Shown here one piece after another: positions 40,101 to 47,112 of a DNA stretch of 64,000 nt (position 1 is its first letter; every line of letters starts with the position of its first letter). A program made the position numbers and the translations under genes. The stretch spans positions 28,979,341-29,043,340 of the forward strand of contig NC_092575.1 in the NCBI RefSeq assembly GCF_037975245.1, read 5' to 3'. Under the pieces are notes generated by a model. It was not told the origin of the DNA and searched no databases. It saw nothing but the letters and a program-made list of their open reading frames with translations. Origin of the DNA: Apostichopus japonicus. Lineage: Eukaryota > Echinodermata > Holothuroidea > Aspidochirotida > Stichopodidae.

Positions 40101-41821
40101 CATCCCAGAAGATAAATTTGTATCTGGTCTGCCTGAAGCCCACTGTCTACTTGGCAGTCTTTCACTAAGTGGATTTGCAGCCTTTAACACAAAATTTGTC
40201 TGGTTTAAAAGATCTAGCTCTCCTTTCAAATCTTTGCGTGGTAAATCAAATTGTTCAATGCAGTCCCCATCTTTTGGTAATGTGATGCTTGTGGCATAGG
40301 CTTTAATTGGTCTTTCTTTCTGAGAACCCTTTGAAAGTCTCTGATTTAGTGAAGGCTTAACACTACTAAGAGTTTTGGTTGTAGTGGAGTGTCCATCCTG
40401 CCCACTTTGCTCAAACAACTCAAACACATCTGAGGTAGGTTTATCTGAGAGTGAAGTGCATGTAGACCTCCATTCAGTGTCCATGTTTGAGAGGGCAGAA
40501 TGTCCAGATGATACCAAACCCTCTGGGATGTCTACCTGATCAGCAGTAGCATTTGGAATTTTGTGTGAATATGAAGTAACAGGTGTTGAGTTTGTGTCAT
40601 CTAGAGAATCTAGAGAACTAATTACCGGAGCCAGAATCAATAACTGTTGCTTAGAAGAAGCACATGTATTTTGAGTACCTGTGTACACAATGGTTGTTGA
40701 TGGAAGGGAATTCTGAACCAAGTCTGCATCCATGTGCTGGGGCTGAGACATGATGGTGGCACTACCCTTTGATGGTGATATAGTTTTAAGAATGTCAGAA
40801 GGAAACTGATGAATTCTTCCCTGGCTCGCAGAGGTCCCACGTTCATCTGTCAATGATGCCCCCATATCTGATCCAATCGATACTTGGATTGGTTGAGGGT
40901 CAGAACTCACTCCTATTACTTGTAAAGCATCAGTGGGTTTTGTGTGGCTTACCTGTTTGGAGAAACCAGTAGTCTCTGCTGTTTCCTTGAGCAATAATTC
41001 CTCCTGGCTGCATTCACTGTCTGTATCAAACAAGTTATCACGTTCTAAAACCTCTGTTTTTAAGAAGGTATCCAGTTTAAGAGATGAACGTTCAGATGTG
41101 ATGCAAGGAATTACTTTGTCAGTACTAGCAGGCTGTTGTGATGTTCTTTGTCTATGATCAGGTTGTTTATCACTCAATTCTTCTTTTACAACCACTGGGA
41201 GTGTCATATTTTGCTTAATGACACATAATTCTGAAGATGATGTGCACTGGTCTATATCTGAATCACTTTCATCAAAGGAAAAGGGTGAAGGCATTGATGA
41301 AGAAGTACTTTCTACAAAACTGAAGGTGTAAGGTTGGCTAATAGATGATTCAGTTGAGGAAGTTCCTGGAATGTCTCTTCCTTGGTTTGCATAAGATGTT
41401 TTCCTCCTTTTAAAAGATTTGGAAGAACTAGAGTTTGGCAAGTTTGAAGATGTTCCATCCGGCTCATCAATTGTTCCAACTATTTCAGGATGATGCATAA
41501 GATCATTGGATGTTCCTTCACCAAGTAAGAATAAATCATCTGCCCATGAAAACGTTTCACTCTGTGCATACGCCCCGATGGATGCAGGATTTTCTGGCAT
41601 GGCATGGTGACCAAAGTGATTCAATTCGTCAAACTCAGATGGCATTGCTGTGTTGATGCCCTCATAGTCAAGAAGAGATTGATGTTGAAGGGAGAGAGGG
41701 TTGTTGCGAAGCTGAGATTTGGATGATGATGATGATGAAGCCTTAAGGTTCTCATTTAGAGACTTTGGTTGGTTGAACCCTTGCATCCTAGTATGATCCA
41801 TCAGATGCTTAAATGAACAGT
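13125..41821 (-). CDS. dgcr8: DGCR8/Pasha, Microprocessor complex subunit (16 coding exons)
   Basis: DGCR8 binds primary microRNA hairpins in the nucleus and guides Drosha cleavage. The joined exons give 1,275 residues from the ATG at 41,801; human DGCR8 has 773. Residues 1-745 are mostly Ser/Thr-rich and low complexity. An acidic [15 protein letters not shown] motif and a basic GKKR patch (746-772) match the segment before the human WW domain. The WW-like region is at about 819-849 (WSRPYFLG). IPCLHYK contains Cys868, at the position of the heme-ligating cysteine of human DGCR8. dsRBD1 is at about 1018-1090 and dsRBD2 at about 1126-1195. The Drosha-binding helix is at about 1226-1255. All splice phases agree and every intron is GT/AG. 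The extra length is almost all in the first large exon. A 5' untranslated exon must lie beyond 41,821 and was not found. Confidence 0.97.
13764..13889 (-). CDS. dgcr8: dgcr8 exon 15 (Drosha-binding tail)
   Basis: The acceptor is CCTACCAAATAG (a weak pyrimidine tract) and the donor is GTAAGA. It encodes [20 protein letters not shown] then [20 protein letters not shown] and QN. It aligns with [20 protein letters not shown] then LQEEMKRLAEER, the C-terminal helix of human DGCR8 that contacts Drosha. Phase 0 on both sides. Confidence 0.93.
13917..14590. repeat. 48-bp minisatellite (GGTTAACTAGGTATCATGAT), intron 14
   Basis: Fourteen copies with a constant 48-base period, containing CCACGTACGGAGTTAGGTGT. 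The left edge is only about 27 bases from the acceptor of dgcr8 exon 15. The array therefore occupies the place where the branch point would be expected. The 283-codon plus-strand frame over it is an artefact of the period being divisible by three. Confidence 0.95.
14790..16200. repeat. 31-bp minisatellite (TATTATCTGGACCTCTATTA), intron 14
   Basis: About 45 copies of a 31-base unit ending in TCCTGATCTTA. Variants include ATAATCC for ATTATCC, TTTTATT for TATATTA, and missing triplets. Blocks of several units recur, as expected from unequal exchange. Confidence 0.95.
16511..16594 (-). CDS. dgcr8: dgcr8 exon 14
   Basis: The acceptor is TTTCCTGTAG and the donor is GTAAGA. It encodes [20 protein letters not shown] then TEISKAKK, aligning with [20 protein letters not shown] of human DGCR8 just after dsRBD2. 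Phase 0 on both sides. Confidence 0.95.
17493..17549 (-). CDS. dgcr8: dgcr8 exon 13 (dsRBD2, last helix)
   Basis: The acceptor is GACATCTTCAG and the donor is GTAAGA. It encodes [19 protein letters not shown], aligning with GWCKNKRVGKQLASQKILQ, the RNA-contacting helix of dsRBD2 in DGCR8. Phase 0 on both sides. Confidence 0.95.
17700..18165. repeat. diverged tandem duplication rich in GGGCCC/TGGTCCCAAAA, intron 12
   Basis: Two diverged halves share ATGTACCAACTACTAACCAA (second copy ATGTACCAGCTATTGACCAA) and the following lines, about 350 bp apart. Many GGCCCAAAT and GGTCCCAAAA motifs occur. A similar GGGCCCAAAA-rich patch occurs near 10,680-10,750, so this is probably a dispersed repeat. Confidence 0.5.
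19063..19162 (-). CDS. dgcr8: dgcr8 exon 12 (dsRBD2 core)
   Basis: The acceptor is TTGCTTTTAG and the donor is GTGAGT. It encodes [20 protein letters not shown] then [13 protein letters not shown], the beta-sheet part of dsRBD2 ([20 protein letters not shown] in human). It leaves in phase 0. Confidence 0.94.
19428..19528 (-). CDS. dgcr8: dgcr8 exon 11 (start of dsRBD2)
   Basis: The acceptor is TGTGTTATAG and the donor is GTATAT. It encodes [20 protein letters not shown] then [13 protein letters not shown]. It aligns with [20 protein letters not shown] then LLSPYQILHECLKR of human DGCR8. It leaves in phase 2. Confidence 0.96.
19630..20418. repeat. 60-bp minisatellite (AACTTGATAACTGCATCAGT), intron 10
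   Basis: About 13 copies, with a period of exactly 60 over most of the array. Variants alternate between GGATATCCCTATTCTTAACC and GGATACTCCTAGTCTTAGTC, and the pattern suggests duplication of multi-unit blocks. The first unit carries an insertion. Confidence 0.95.
20668..21147. repeat. 69-bp minisatellite (CAGATATGTTTATATATCTG), intron 10
   Basis: Seven copies, of which two lack the GGTTAACTA segment. Each unit holds two small palindromes (CAGATAT ... ATATCTG and GTAGGTTAACTAC). A transcript of the array could therefore form a row of short hairpins. Confidence 0.92.
21430..21506 (-). CDS. dgcr8: dgcr8 exon 10 (end of dsRBD1, linker)
   Basis: The acceptor is TATAATTAG and the donor is GTGAGA. 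It encodes [20 protein letters not shown] then DNSME, matching [20 protein letters not shown] of human DGCR8. It enters in phase 1 and leaves in phase 0. Confidence 0.95.
21870..22650. repeat. 73-bp minisatellite (GACTGTTTGGTTGGTCTGAC), intron 9
   Basis: About ten and a half copies. Variants differ in ACAGCTTCAG versus ACAGATTCAG and in CGTTAGGC versus CGTTTAGGC. The CAGACTGTTTGGTTGGTCTG core is an imperfect inverted repeat. Confidence 0.95.
22751..22849 (-). CDS. dgcr8: dgcr8 exon 9 (dsRBD1 core)
   Basis: The acceptor is TTTATTTCCAG and the donor is GTAACT. It encodes [20 protein letters not shown] then [12 protein letters not shown]. These are the beta strands and the KKxAK helix of a double-stranded RNA-binding domain. 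It aligns with [20 protein letters not shown] and the following SSKKLAKNKA of human DGCR8. Confidence 0.97.
23642..23743 (-). CDS. dgcr8: dgcr8 exon 8 (dsRBD1, first part)
   Basis: The acceptor is TCTTTCAACAG and the donor is GTAAGT. It encodes [20 protein letters not shown] then [13 protein letters not shown]. It aligns with [20 protein letters not shown] of DGCR8, the start of dsRBD1 including its first helix. Phase 1 on both sides. Confidence 0.96.
24028..24120 (+). pseudogene. tRNA-like sequence (SINE head or tRNA pseudogene)
   Basis: TGGGTCAGGTGGTAGAGTGC resembles a box A/D-arm and GATTCAATTCCC resembles box B. A CTGGG/CCTAG stem brackets an anticodon-like loop. An extra repeated GGTCACCTAG segment spoils the fold between the anticodon and T arms. 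I consider it a tRNA-derived repeat rather than a working tRNA. Confidence 0.4.
24185..25640. repeat. 36-bp minisatellite (AGCAGTATACCCTCACTTAT), intron 7
   Basis: About 40 copies with a period of about 36 bases, alternating GTTGTAAGC and GTTGTTAGC forms. The right part (after about 24,890) is less regular, with copies of the TTAGTTATAATATCATT type. A higher-order pattern of about 180 bases recurs there. The long open frame over it is an artefact of the period being divisible by three. Confidence 0.95.
25777..25843 (-). CDS. dgcr8: dgcr8 exon 7
   Basis: The acceptor is AAACTATTTCAG and the donor is GTGAGA. It encodes [20 protein letters not shown] and KK, matching the short PANQKLITLSVQDAPTKK stretch before dsRBD1 in vertebrates. 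It enters in phase 0 and leaves in phase 1. Confidence 0.92.
26015..27490. repeat. 52-bp minisatellite (TATCATTTCCATTTCACAGC), intron 6
   Basis: About 28 copies with unit lengths of 50-53 bases. Variants include CACAGCAGG versus CATTGCAGG, and CAATAAG versus CAAACAAG. On the plus strand each unit ends in a splice-acceptor-like CATTTCACAG, but the host gene is read from the other strand. Open frames across the array are artefacts. Confidence 0.95.
27656..28001. mobile_element. inverted-repeat element with 53-bp termini, dgcr8 intron 6
   Basis: The arms at 27,656-27,708 and 27,949-28,001 start CCCACTTACCTGT and are inverted copies with two mismatches over 53 bases. Between them lie about 240 bases with no coding frame. 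It resembles a MITE or fold-back element. I found no clear target-site duplication, so the family is open. Confidence 0.8.
28278..28347 (-). CDS. dgcr8: dgcr8 exon 6
   Basis: The acceptor is TTCTTTCCAG and the donor is GTAAGA. It encodes [20 protein letters not shown] and PQL, aligning with the basic RTWAERRQFNREMKRKQ segment of vertebrate DGCR8. It enters in phase 2 and leaves in phase 0. Confidence 0.95.
28385..28940. repeat. degenerate repeat (CATGAACAATTATACAACTA), intron 5
   Basis: Roughly fifteen diverged units of 30-45 bases built on ATGAACAATTATACAACTAT and GTGTTGTTTTC. It is more diverged than the other arrays in this gene and fills most of a short intron. Confidence 0.85.
29228..29297 (-). 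CDS. dgcr8: dgcr8 exon 5
   Basis: The acceptor is CATCTTATAG and the donor is GTGAGT. It encodes [20 protein letters not shown] and KF, aligning with the [20 protein letters not shown] segment of vertebrate DGCR8 that leads into dsRBD1. It enters in phase 1 and leaves in phase 2. Confidence 0.95.
29668..30060. repeat. 39-bp minisatellite (ACTATGGATGTCTCTATGGC), intron 4
   Basis: Ten tandem copies with a period of 39 bases. Because 39 is divisible by three and the unit lacks stops, several frames stay open across the array on both strands. These frames are artefacts and not genes. Confidence 0.95.
30690..30905 (+). pseudogene. reverse transcriptase remnant (non-LTR) in dgcr8 intron 4
   Basis: The plus strand reads VTCGVPQG, a stop, [14 protein letters not shown], and after a second stop [19 protein letters not shown]. 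These are the GVPQGSxLGPLLFxxYINDL and YADD boxes of LINE reverse transcriptases. It carries two stops and is cut off on both sides. It lies antisense to the host gene. Confidence 0.8.
30960..33115. repeat. 30-bp minisatellite (GTACTGATTCATACTACTTT), intron 4
   Basis: About 2.1 kb of alternating GAAGTACTGATTCATACTAC and TTTTAACATA or TTTTGGCTA segments, with frequent partial units. Copies are most regular in the middle and decay at the right end (after about 32,780), where point changes and spacing differences accumulate. No other intron has this unit. Confidence 0.95.
33276..33446 (-). CDS. dgcr8: dgcr8 exon 4 (linker)
   Basis: The acceptor is GCTTCACAG and the donor is GTGAGC. It encodes a hydrophilic Ser/Lys/Asp linker ending [14 protein letters not shown], corresponding to the poorly conserved linker between the heme region and the dsRNA-binding domains. 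The intron between exons 3 and 4 is only 214 bases and is one of the few without an array. Confidence 0.9.
33661..33748 (-). CDS. dgcr8: dgcr8 exon 3 (IPCLHYK, heme-ligand cysteine)
   Basis: The acceptor is CCCATTAG and the donor is GTTTGA (a weak consensus, but the phase and homology require it). It encodes [20 protein letters not shown] and then an acidic run. The Pro-Cys pair is the heme-ligand site of DGCR8 (Cys352 in human). It leaves in phase 1. Confidence 0.95.
34262..35118. repeat. ACCCGTACAGATACC-type array, intron 2; overlaps the splice donor
   Basis: Degenerate short tandem units alternate CACATACCCGTACAGATACC and CATACAGTTACACATACC over about 850 bp. On the gene's strand the unit reads TCTGTACGGGTATGTGTAAC. 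That is the end of exon 2 (TCTGTACGG) joined to its donor (GTATGTGTAAC), so dozens of donor-like copies lie directly downstream of the real one. Confidence 0.9.
35110..35252 (-). CDS. dgcr8: dgcr8 exon 2 (WW / heme-region exon)
   Basis: The acceptor is ATCCTTTAG and the donor is GTATGT. The exon codes for [20 protein letters not shown], then the segment with [16 protein letters not shown], which aligns closely with the WW-like part of the DGCR8 RNA-binding heme domain used for dimerisation. It enters in phase 1 and leaves in phase 0. The last exon bases and the donor are themselves the unit of the tandem array that fills the start of the next intron. Confidence 0.96.
35695..39295. repeat. 65-bp minisatellite (GAATACTGCAGAACATGGCT), intron 1
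   Basis: About 55 copies over 3.6 kb. Unit classes differ by TATCAATTATGATTG, TATCAATTATGACTG, TACAATTATTATTG and TACAATTATAATTG, and by GATCTC versus GATCCC. Truncated units (for example near 36,545, 36,895 and 37,700) mark old rearrangements. The array ends about 80 bases from the donor of the large exon. Confidence 0.97.
39374..41821 (-). CDS. dgcr8: dgcr8 exon 1 of the coding set (large N-terminal exon)
   Basis: An acceptor TTTGTTTTCACAG ends at 41,822 and the donor GTAAGT begins at 39,373. The open frame continues upstream of the acceptor, but I start at the ATG at 41,801 (MDHTRMQ), because the codons before the acceptor read like intron. It encodes residues 1-809 plus one base. The protein is rich in Ser, Thr, Asp and Gln and has no folded domain that I recognise. 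It ends with an acidic/basic segment and KIVLK, matching KTVLK before the human WW region. An upstream exon could add residues, because the frame stays open from the acceptor to the ATG. Confidence 0.92.
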
Positions 41822-41822
41822 C

Positions 41823-43021
41823 TGTGAAAACAAATGATTGCCAATTAAATTCTACACAAGAAAATGCACGAACCAACAGGACATACTAATTCTGCTGTGT
41901 TTATCAAAGCTAACCGCACTATAACTCAATGTTGACAGCAAATATGAATTTCTGTTCTGTAACAATTTACTATCACAAATTCAGTGTTGAACAAATAAAG
42001 CAAGACTGTGGGAGCAAATTGTTACTAAGTTCTGATTTGACATTAAAAGAATACTGTAGCTCATTCAGAGGTCCTTATCAGTTAGTTAACCCCAAAAATA
42101 TGAAATAACACTACACAGAGGCATATCTCATCTGGTTTGCAGGTTGATAGAAAATGATCCAAATATTCCAAAAACTTCAAAAGTACAAACATGGTGATAA
42201 TGCCGCATTCACTAAGTATCATACTTCAAACCTGGGCTGAACATTATACCCACTAGAACATCATTGTAAGTAATAAACTTGTTGAACTATTAAAGCCTTC
42301 AAAAGATGATCTGAAATATTATTATACTATAATGGCTAGGAAGGTTTTCTGGAACAGGGCCAACAGAAAGTAACTTTGTGACTTCAAAAACCTGCTCCTT
42401 CCACAAATGAATTTTGGAAAGTGGTCACTGTATTCCAAGGATATTGCAGTCAACCTGTAAAACAGATAAGTAAACAGTTTTGTGTAGTCATATTTTGCAG
42501 TTCTTTACACAAGAAGCAAGTGTGGGAATTATAAGTCATATGGGTTAATGAACTGAAACCAGCATCGTACTGTAAATGCTTTACAGATGAGGACTATTAA
42601 AACATGAAATCAATGAATGTACCTTCTTTCTGTTCCCAAAGCTGCAATTTTAGTAATGAGGAAACCAAGCAGTGGCAGGCTAGATATTTCTGTCCTGGTA
42701 GAACCCTATTCACACATTATCACCATAAGATACATCCTTTCTCATCTGTTGACCTTTCAAAAAAAGGTAAGAAAACAATGTCAGCATTGCTAACAAACAG
42801 CATATCACTTTTAATTCAAACCTATCAACCAGCGTTAAATTACTGTACTATACAGGACTACACTGGACTTGTAAACCTGACTACACATGTTCGATTCCTG
42901 TCCTATAGAAAGCTTATCTGCCCTTTCATATTTGGTAACAATGTCCCAGTCAAACTTCCATTGTTCATTTACTTACACACAAACTTAATTTCCCTTAAAG
43001 TCACATCCTGTCAATTTCTAG
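41823..43021. other. no gene recognised; upstream of the dgcr8 large exon
   Basis: This should be intron or 5' sequence of dgcr8. I see no conserved coding exon. A 147-codon plus-strand frame (42,604-43,047) has no recognisable motif and runs into the satellite array, so I leave it out. Confidence 0.4.
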
Positions 43022-46000
43022 ATCAAATAATGCACTGTGGCTCTTGACTGGCACCACTCAGCATAGAAATGACTATGTAAGGATCAAATAATGCATTGTG
43101 GCTCCTTACTGGCACCACTCAGCACAAAAATGACTATGTAAGGATCAAATAATGCATTGTGGCTCCTTACTGGCACCACTCAGCACAAAAATGACTATGT
43201 AAGGATCAAATAATGCATTGTGGCTCCTTACTGGCACCACTCAGCACAAAAATGACTATGTAAGGATCAAATAATGCATTGTGGCTCCTTACTGGCACCA
43301 CTCAGCACAAAATGACTATGTAAGGATCAAATAATGCATTGTGGCTCCTTACTGGCACCACTCAGCACAAACATGACTATGTAAGGATCGAATAATGCAT
43401 TGTGGCTCCTTACTGGCACCACTCAGCACAACCATGACTATGTAAGGATCGAATAATGCATTGTGGCTCCTTACTGGCACCACTCAGCACAAACATGACT
43501 ATGTAAGGATCGAATAATGCATTGTGGCTCCTTACTGGCACCACTCAGCACAAACATGACTATGTAAGGATCGAATAATGCATTGTGGCTCCTTACTGGC
43601 ACCACTCAGCACAAACATGACTATGTAAGGATCGAATAATGCATTGTGGCTCCTTACTGGCACCACTCAGCACAAACATGACTATGTAAGGATCGAATAA
43701 TGCATTGTGGCTCCTTACTGGCACCACTCAGCACAAACATGACTATGTAAGGATCGAATAATGCATTGTGGCTCCTTACTGGCACCACTCAGCACAAACA
43801 TGACTATGTAAGGATCGAATAATGCATTGTGGCTCCTTACTGGCACCACTCAGCACAAACATGACTATGTAAGGATCGAATAATGCATTGTGGCTCCTTA
43901 CTGGCACCACTCAGCACAAACATGACTATGTAAGGATCGAATAATGCATTGTGGCTCCTTACTGGCACCACTCAGCACAAAAATGACTATGTAAGGATCG
44001 AATAATGCATTGTGGCTCCTTACTGGCACCACTCAGCACAAACATGACTATGTAAGGATCGAATAATGCATTGTGGCTCCTTACTGGCACCACTCAGCAC
44101 AAAAATGACTATGTAAGGATCGAATAATGCATTGTGGCTCCTTACTGGCACCACTCAGCACAAACATGAATATGTAAGGATCGAATAATGCATTGTGGCT
44201 CCTTACTGGCACCACTCAGCACAAACATGACTATGTAAGGATCGAATAATGCATTGTGGCTCCTTACTGGCACCACTCAGCACAAACATGACTATGTAAG
44301 GATCGAATAATGCATTGTGGCTCCTTACTGGCACCACTCAGCACAAACATGACTATGTAAGGATCGAATAATGCATTGTGGCTCCTTACTGGCACCACTC
44401 AGCACAAACATGACTATGTAAGGATCGAATAATGCATTGTGGCTCCTTACTGGCACCACTCAGCACAAAAATGACTATGTAAGGATCGAATAATGCATTG
44501 TGGCTCCTTACTGGCACCACTCAGCACAAACATGACTATGTAAGGATCGAATAATGCATTGTGGCTCCTTACTGGCACCACTCAGCACAAAAATGACTAT
44601 GTAAGGATCGAATAATGCATTGTGGCTCCTTACTGGCACCACTCAGCACAAACATGAATATGTAAGGATCGAATAATGCATTGTGGCTCCTTACTGGCAC
44701 CACTCAGCACAAACATGAATATGTAAGGATCGAATAATGCATTGTGGCTCCTTACTGGCACCACTCAGCACAAACATGACTATGTAAGGATCGAATAATG
44801 CATTGTGGCTCCTTAGTGGAACCATTCTGCATAGAAATGGCTATGTAAGGATCGAATAATGCATTGTGGCTCCTTAGTGGAACCACTCAGCACAAACATG
44901 ACTATGTAAGGATCGAATAATGCATTGTGGCTCCTTACTGGCACCACTCAGCACAAACATGACTATGTAAGGATCGAATAATGCATTGTGGCTCCTTACT
45001 GGCACCACTCAGCACAAACATGACTATGTAAGGATCGAATAATGCATTGTGGCTCCTTACTGGCACCACTCAGCACAAACATGACTATGTAAGGATCGAA
45101 TAATGCATTGTGGCTCCTTATTGGAACCATTCTGCATAGAAATGACTATGTAAGGATCCAATAATGCATTGTGGCTCCTTACTGGCACCACTCAGCACAA
45201 ACATGACTATGTAAGGATCGAATAATGCATTGTGGCTCCTTACTGGCACCACTCAGCACAAACATGACTATGTAAGGATCAAATAATGCATTGTGGCTCC
45301 TTACTGGCACCACTCAGCACAAACATGACTATGTAAGGATCGAATAATGCATTGTGGCTCCTTACTGGCACCACTCAGCACAAACATGACTATGTAAGGA
45401 TCGAATAATGCATTGTGGCTCCTTACTGGCACCACTCAGCACAAAAATGACTATGTAAGGATCGAATAATGCATTGTGGCTCCTTACTGGCACCACTCAG
45501 CACAAACATGACTATGTAAGGATCGAATAATGCATTGTGGCTCCTTACTGGCACCACTCAGCACAAACATGACTATGTAAGGATCGAATAATGCATTGTG
45601 GCTCCTTACTGGCACCACTCAGCACAAACATGACTATGTAAGGATCGAATAATGCATTGTGGCTCCTTACTGGCACCACTCAGCACAAAAATGACTATGT
45701 AAGGATCGAATAATGCATTGTGGCTCCTTACTGGCACCACTCAGCACAAACATGACTATGTAAGGATCGAATAATGCATTGTGGCTCCTTACTGGCACCA
45801 CTCAGCACAAAAATGACTATGTAAGGATCGAATAATGCATTGTGGCTCCTTACTGGCACCACTCAGCACAAACATGAATATGTAAGGATCGAATAATGCA
45901 TTGTGGCTCCTTACTGGCACCACTCAGCACAAACATGACTATGTAAGGATCGAATAATGCATTGTGGCTCCTTACTGGCACCACTCAGCACAAACATGAA

Positions 46001-47112
46001 TATGTAAGGATCGAATAATGCATTGTGGCTCCTTACTGGCACCACTCAGCACAAACATGACTATGTAAGGATCGAATAATGCATTGTGGCTCCTTACTGG
46101 CACCACTCAGCACAAACATGACTATGTAAGGATCGAATAATGCATTGTGGCTCCTTAGTGGAACCATTCTGCATAGAAATGGCTATGTAAGGATCGAATA
46201 ATGCATTGTGGCTCCTTACTGGCACCACTCAGCACAAACATGACTATGTAAGGATCGAATAATGCATTGTGGCTCCTTACTGGCACCACTCAGCACAAAC
46301 ATGACTATGTAAGGATCGAATAATGCATTGTGGCTCCTTACTGGCACCACTCAGCACAAACATGACTATGTAAGGATCGAATAATGCATTGTGGCTCCTT
46401 ACTGGCACCACTCAGCACAAACATGGCTATGTAAGAATCAAATAATGCATTGTGGCTCCTTACTGGCACCACTCAGCACAAACATGACTATGTAAGGATC
46501 AAATAATGCATTGTGGCTCCTTACTGGCACCACTCAGCATAGAAATGGCTATGTAAGGATCAAATAAGGCATTGTGGCTCCTTATTGGCACCACTCAGCA
46601 CAAACATGACTATGTAAGGATCAAATAATGCATTGTGGCTCCTTATTGGAACCATTCTGCATAGAAATGGCTATGTAAGGATCAAATAAGGCATTGTGGC
46701 TCCTTACTGGCACCACTCAGCACAAACATGACTATGTAAGGATCAAATAATGCATTGTGGCTCCTTAGTGGCACCACTCAGCATAGAAATGATTATGTAA
46801 GGATCAAATAATGCATTGTGGCTCCTTACTGGCACCACTCAGCACAAACATGACTATGTAAGGATCAAATAATGCATTGTGGCTCCTTATTGGAACCATT
46901 CTGCATAGAAATGGCAATGTAAGGATCAAATAAGGCATTGTGGCTCCTTATTGGCACCACTCAGCACAAACATGACTATGTAAGGATCAAATAATGCATT
47001 GTGGCTCCTTACTGGCACCACTCAGCACAAACATGACTATGTAAGGATCAAATAATGCATTGTGGCTCCTTATTGGCACCACTCAGCATAGAAATGGCTA
47101 TGTAAGGATCAA
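43022..47112. repeat. 61-bp satellite-like array (AATGCATTGTGGCTCCTTAC)
   Basis: About 67 copies over 4.1 kb. Central units are nearly identical (GGATCGAATAATGC and CACAAACATGACTATGTAA). Units at both edges share GGATCAAATAATGC and often CATAGAAATG, and a CCATTCTGCATAGAAATG variant unit is interspersed. The pattern fits homogenisation from the centre, with older variants at the edges. Confidence 0.97.

Noticed and set aside
42604-43047. 147-codon plus-strand open frame
   Set aside because: No recognisable family, it runs into the 61-bp array, and there is no repeat-free conserved core.
43022-47112. possible CRISPR array (regular 61-bp repeats)
   Set aside because: There are no unique spacers; whole units repeat head to tail and the host is an animal genome.
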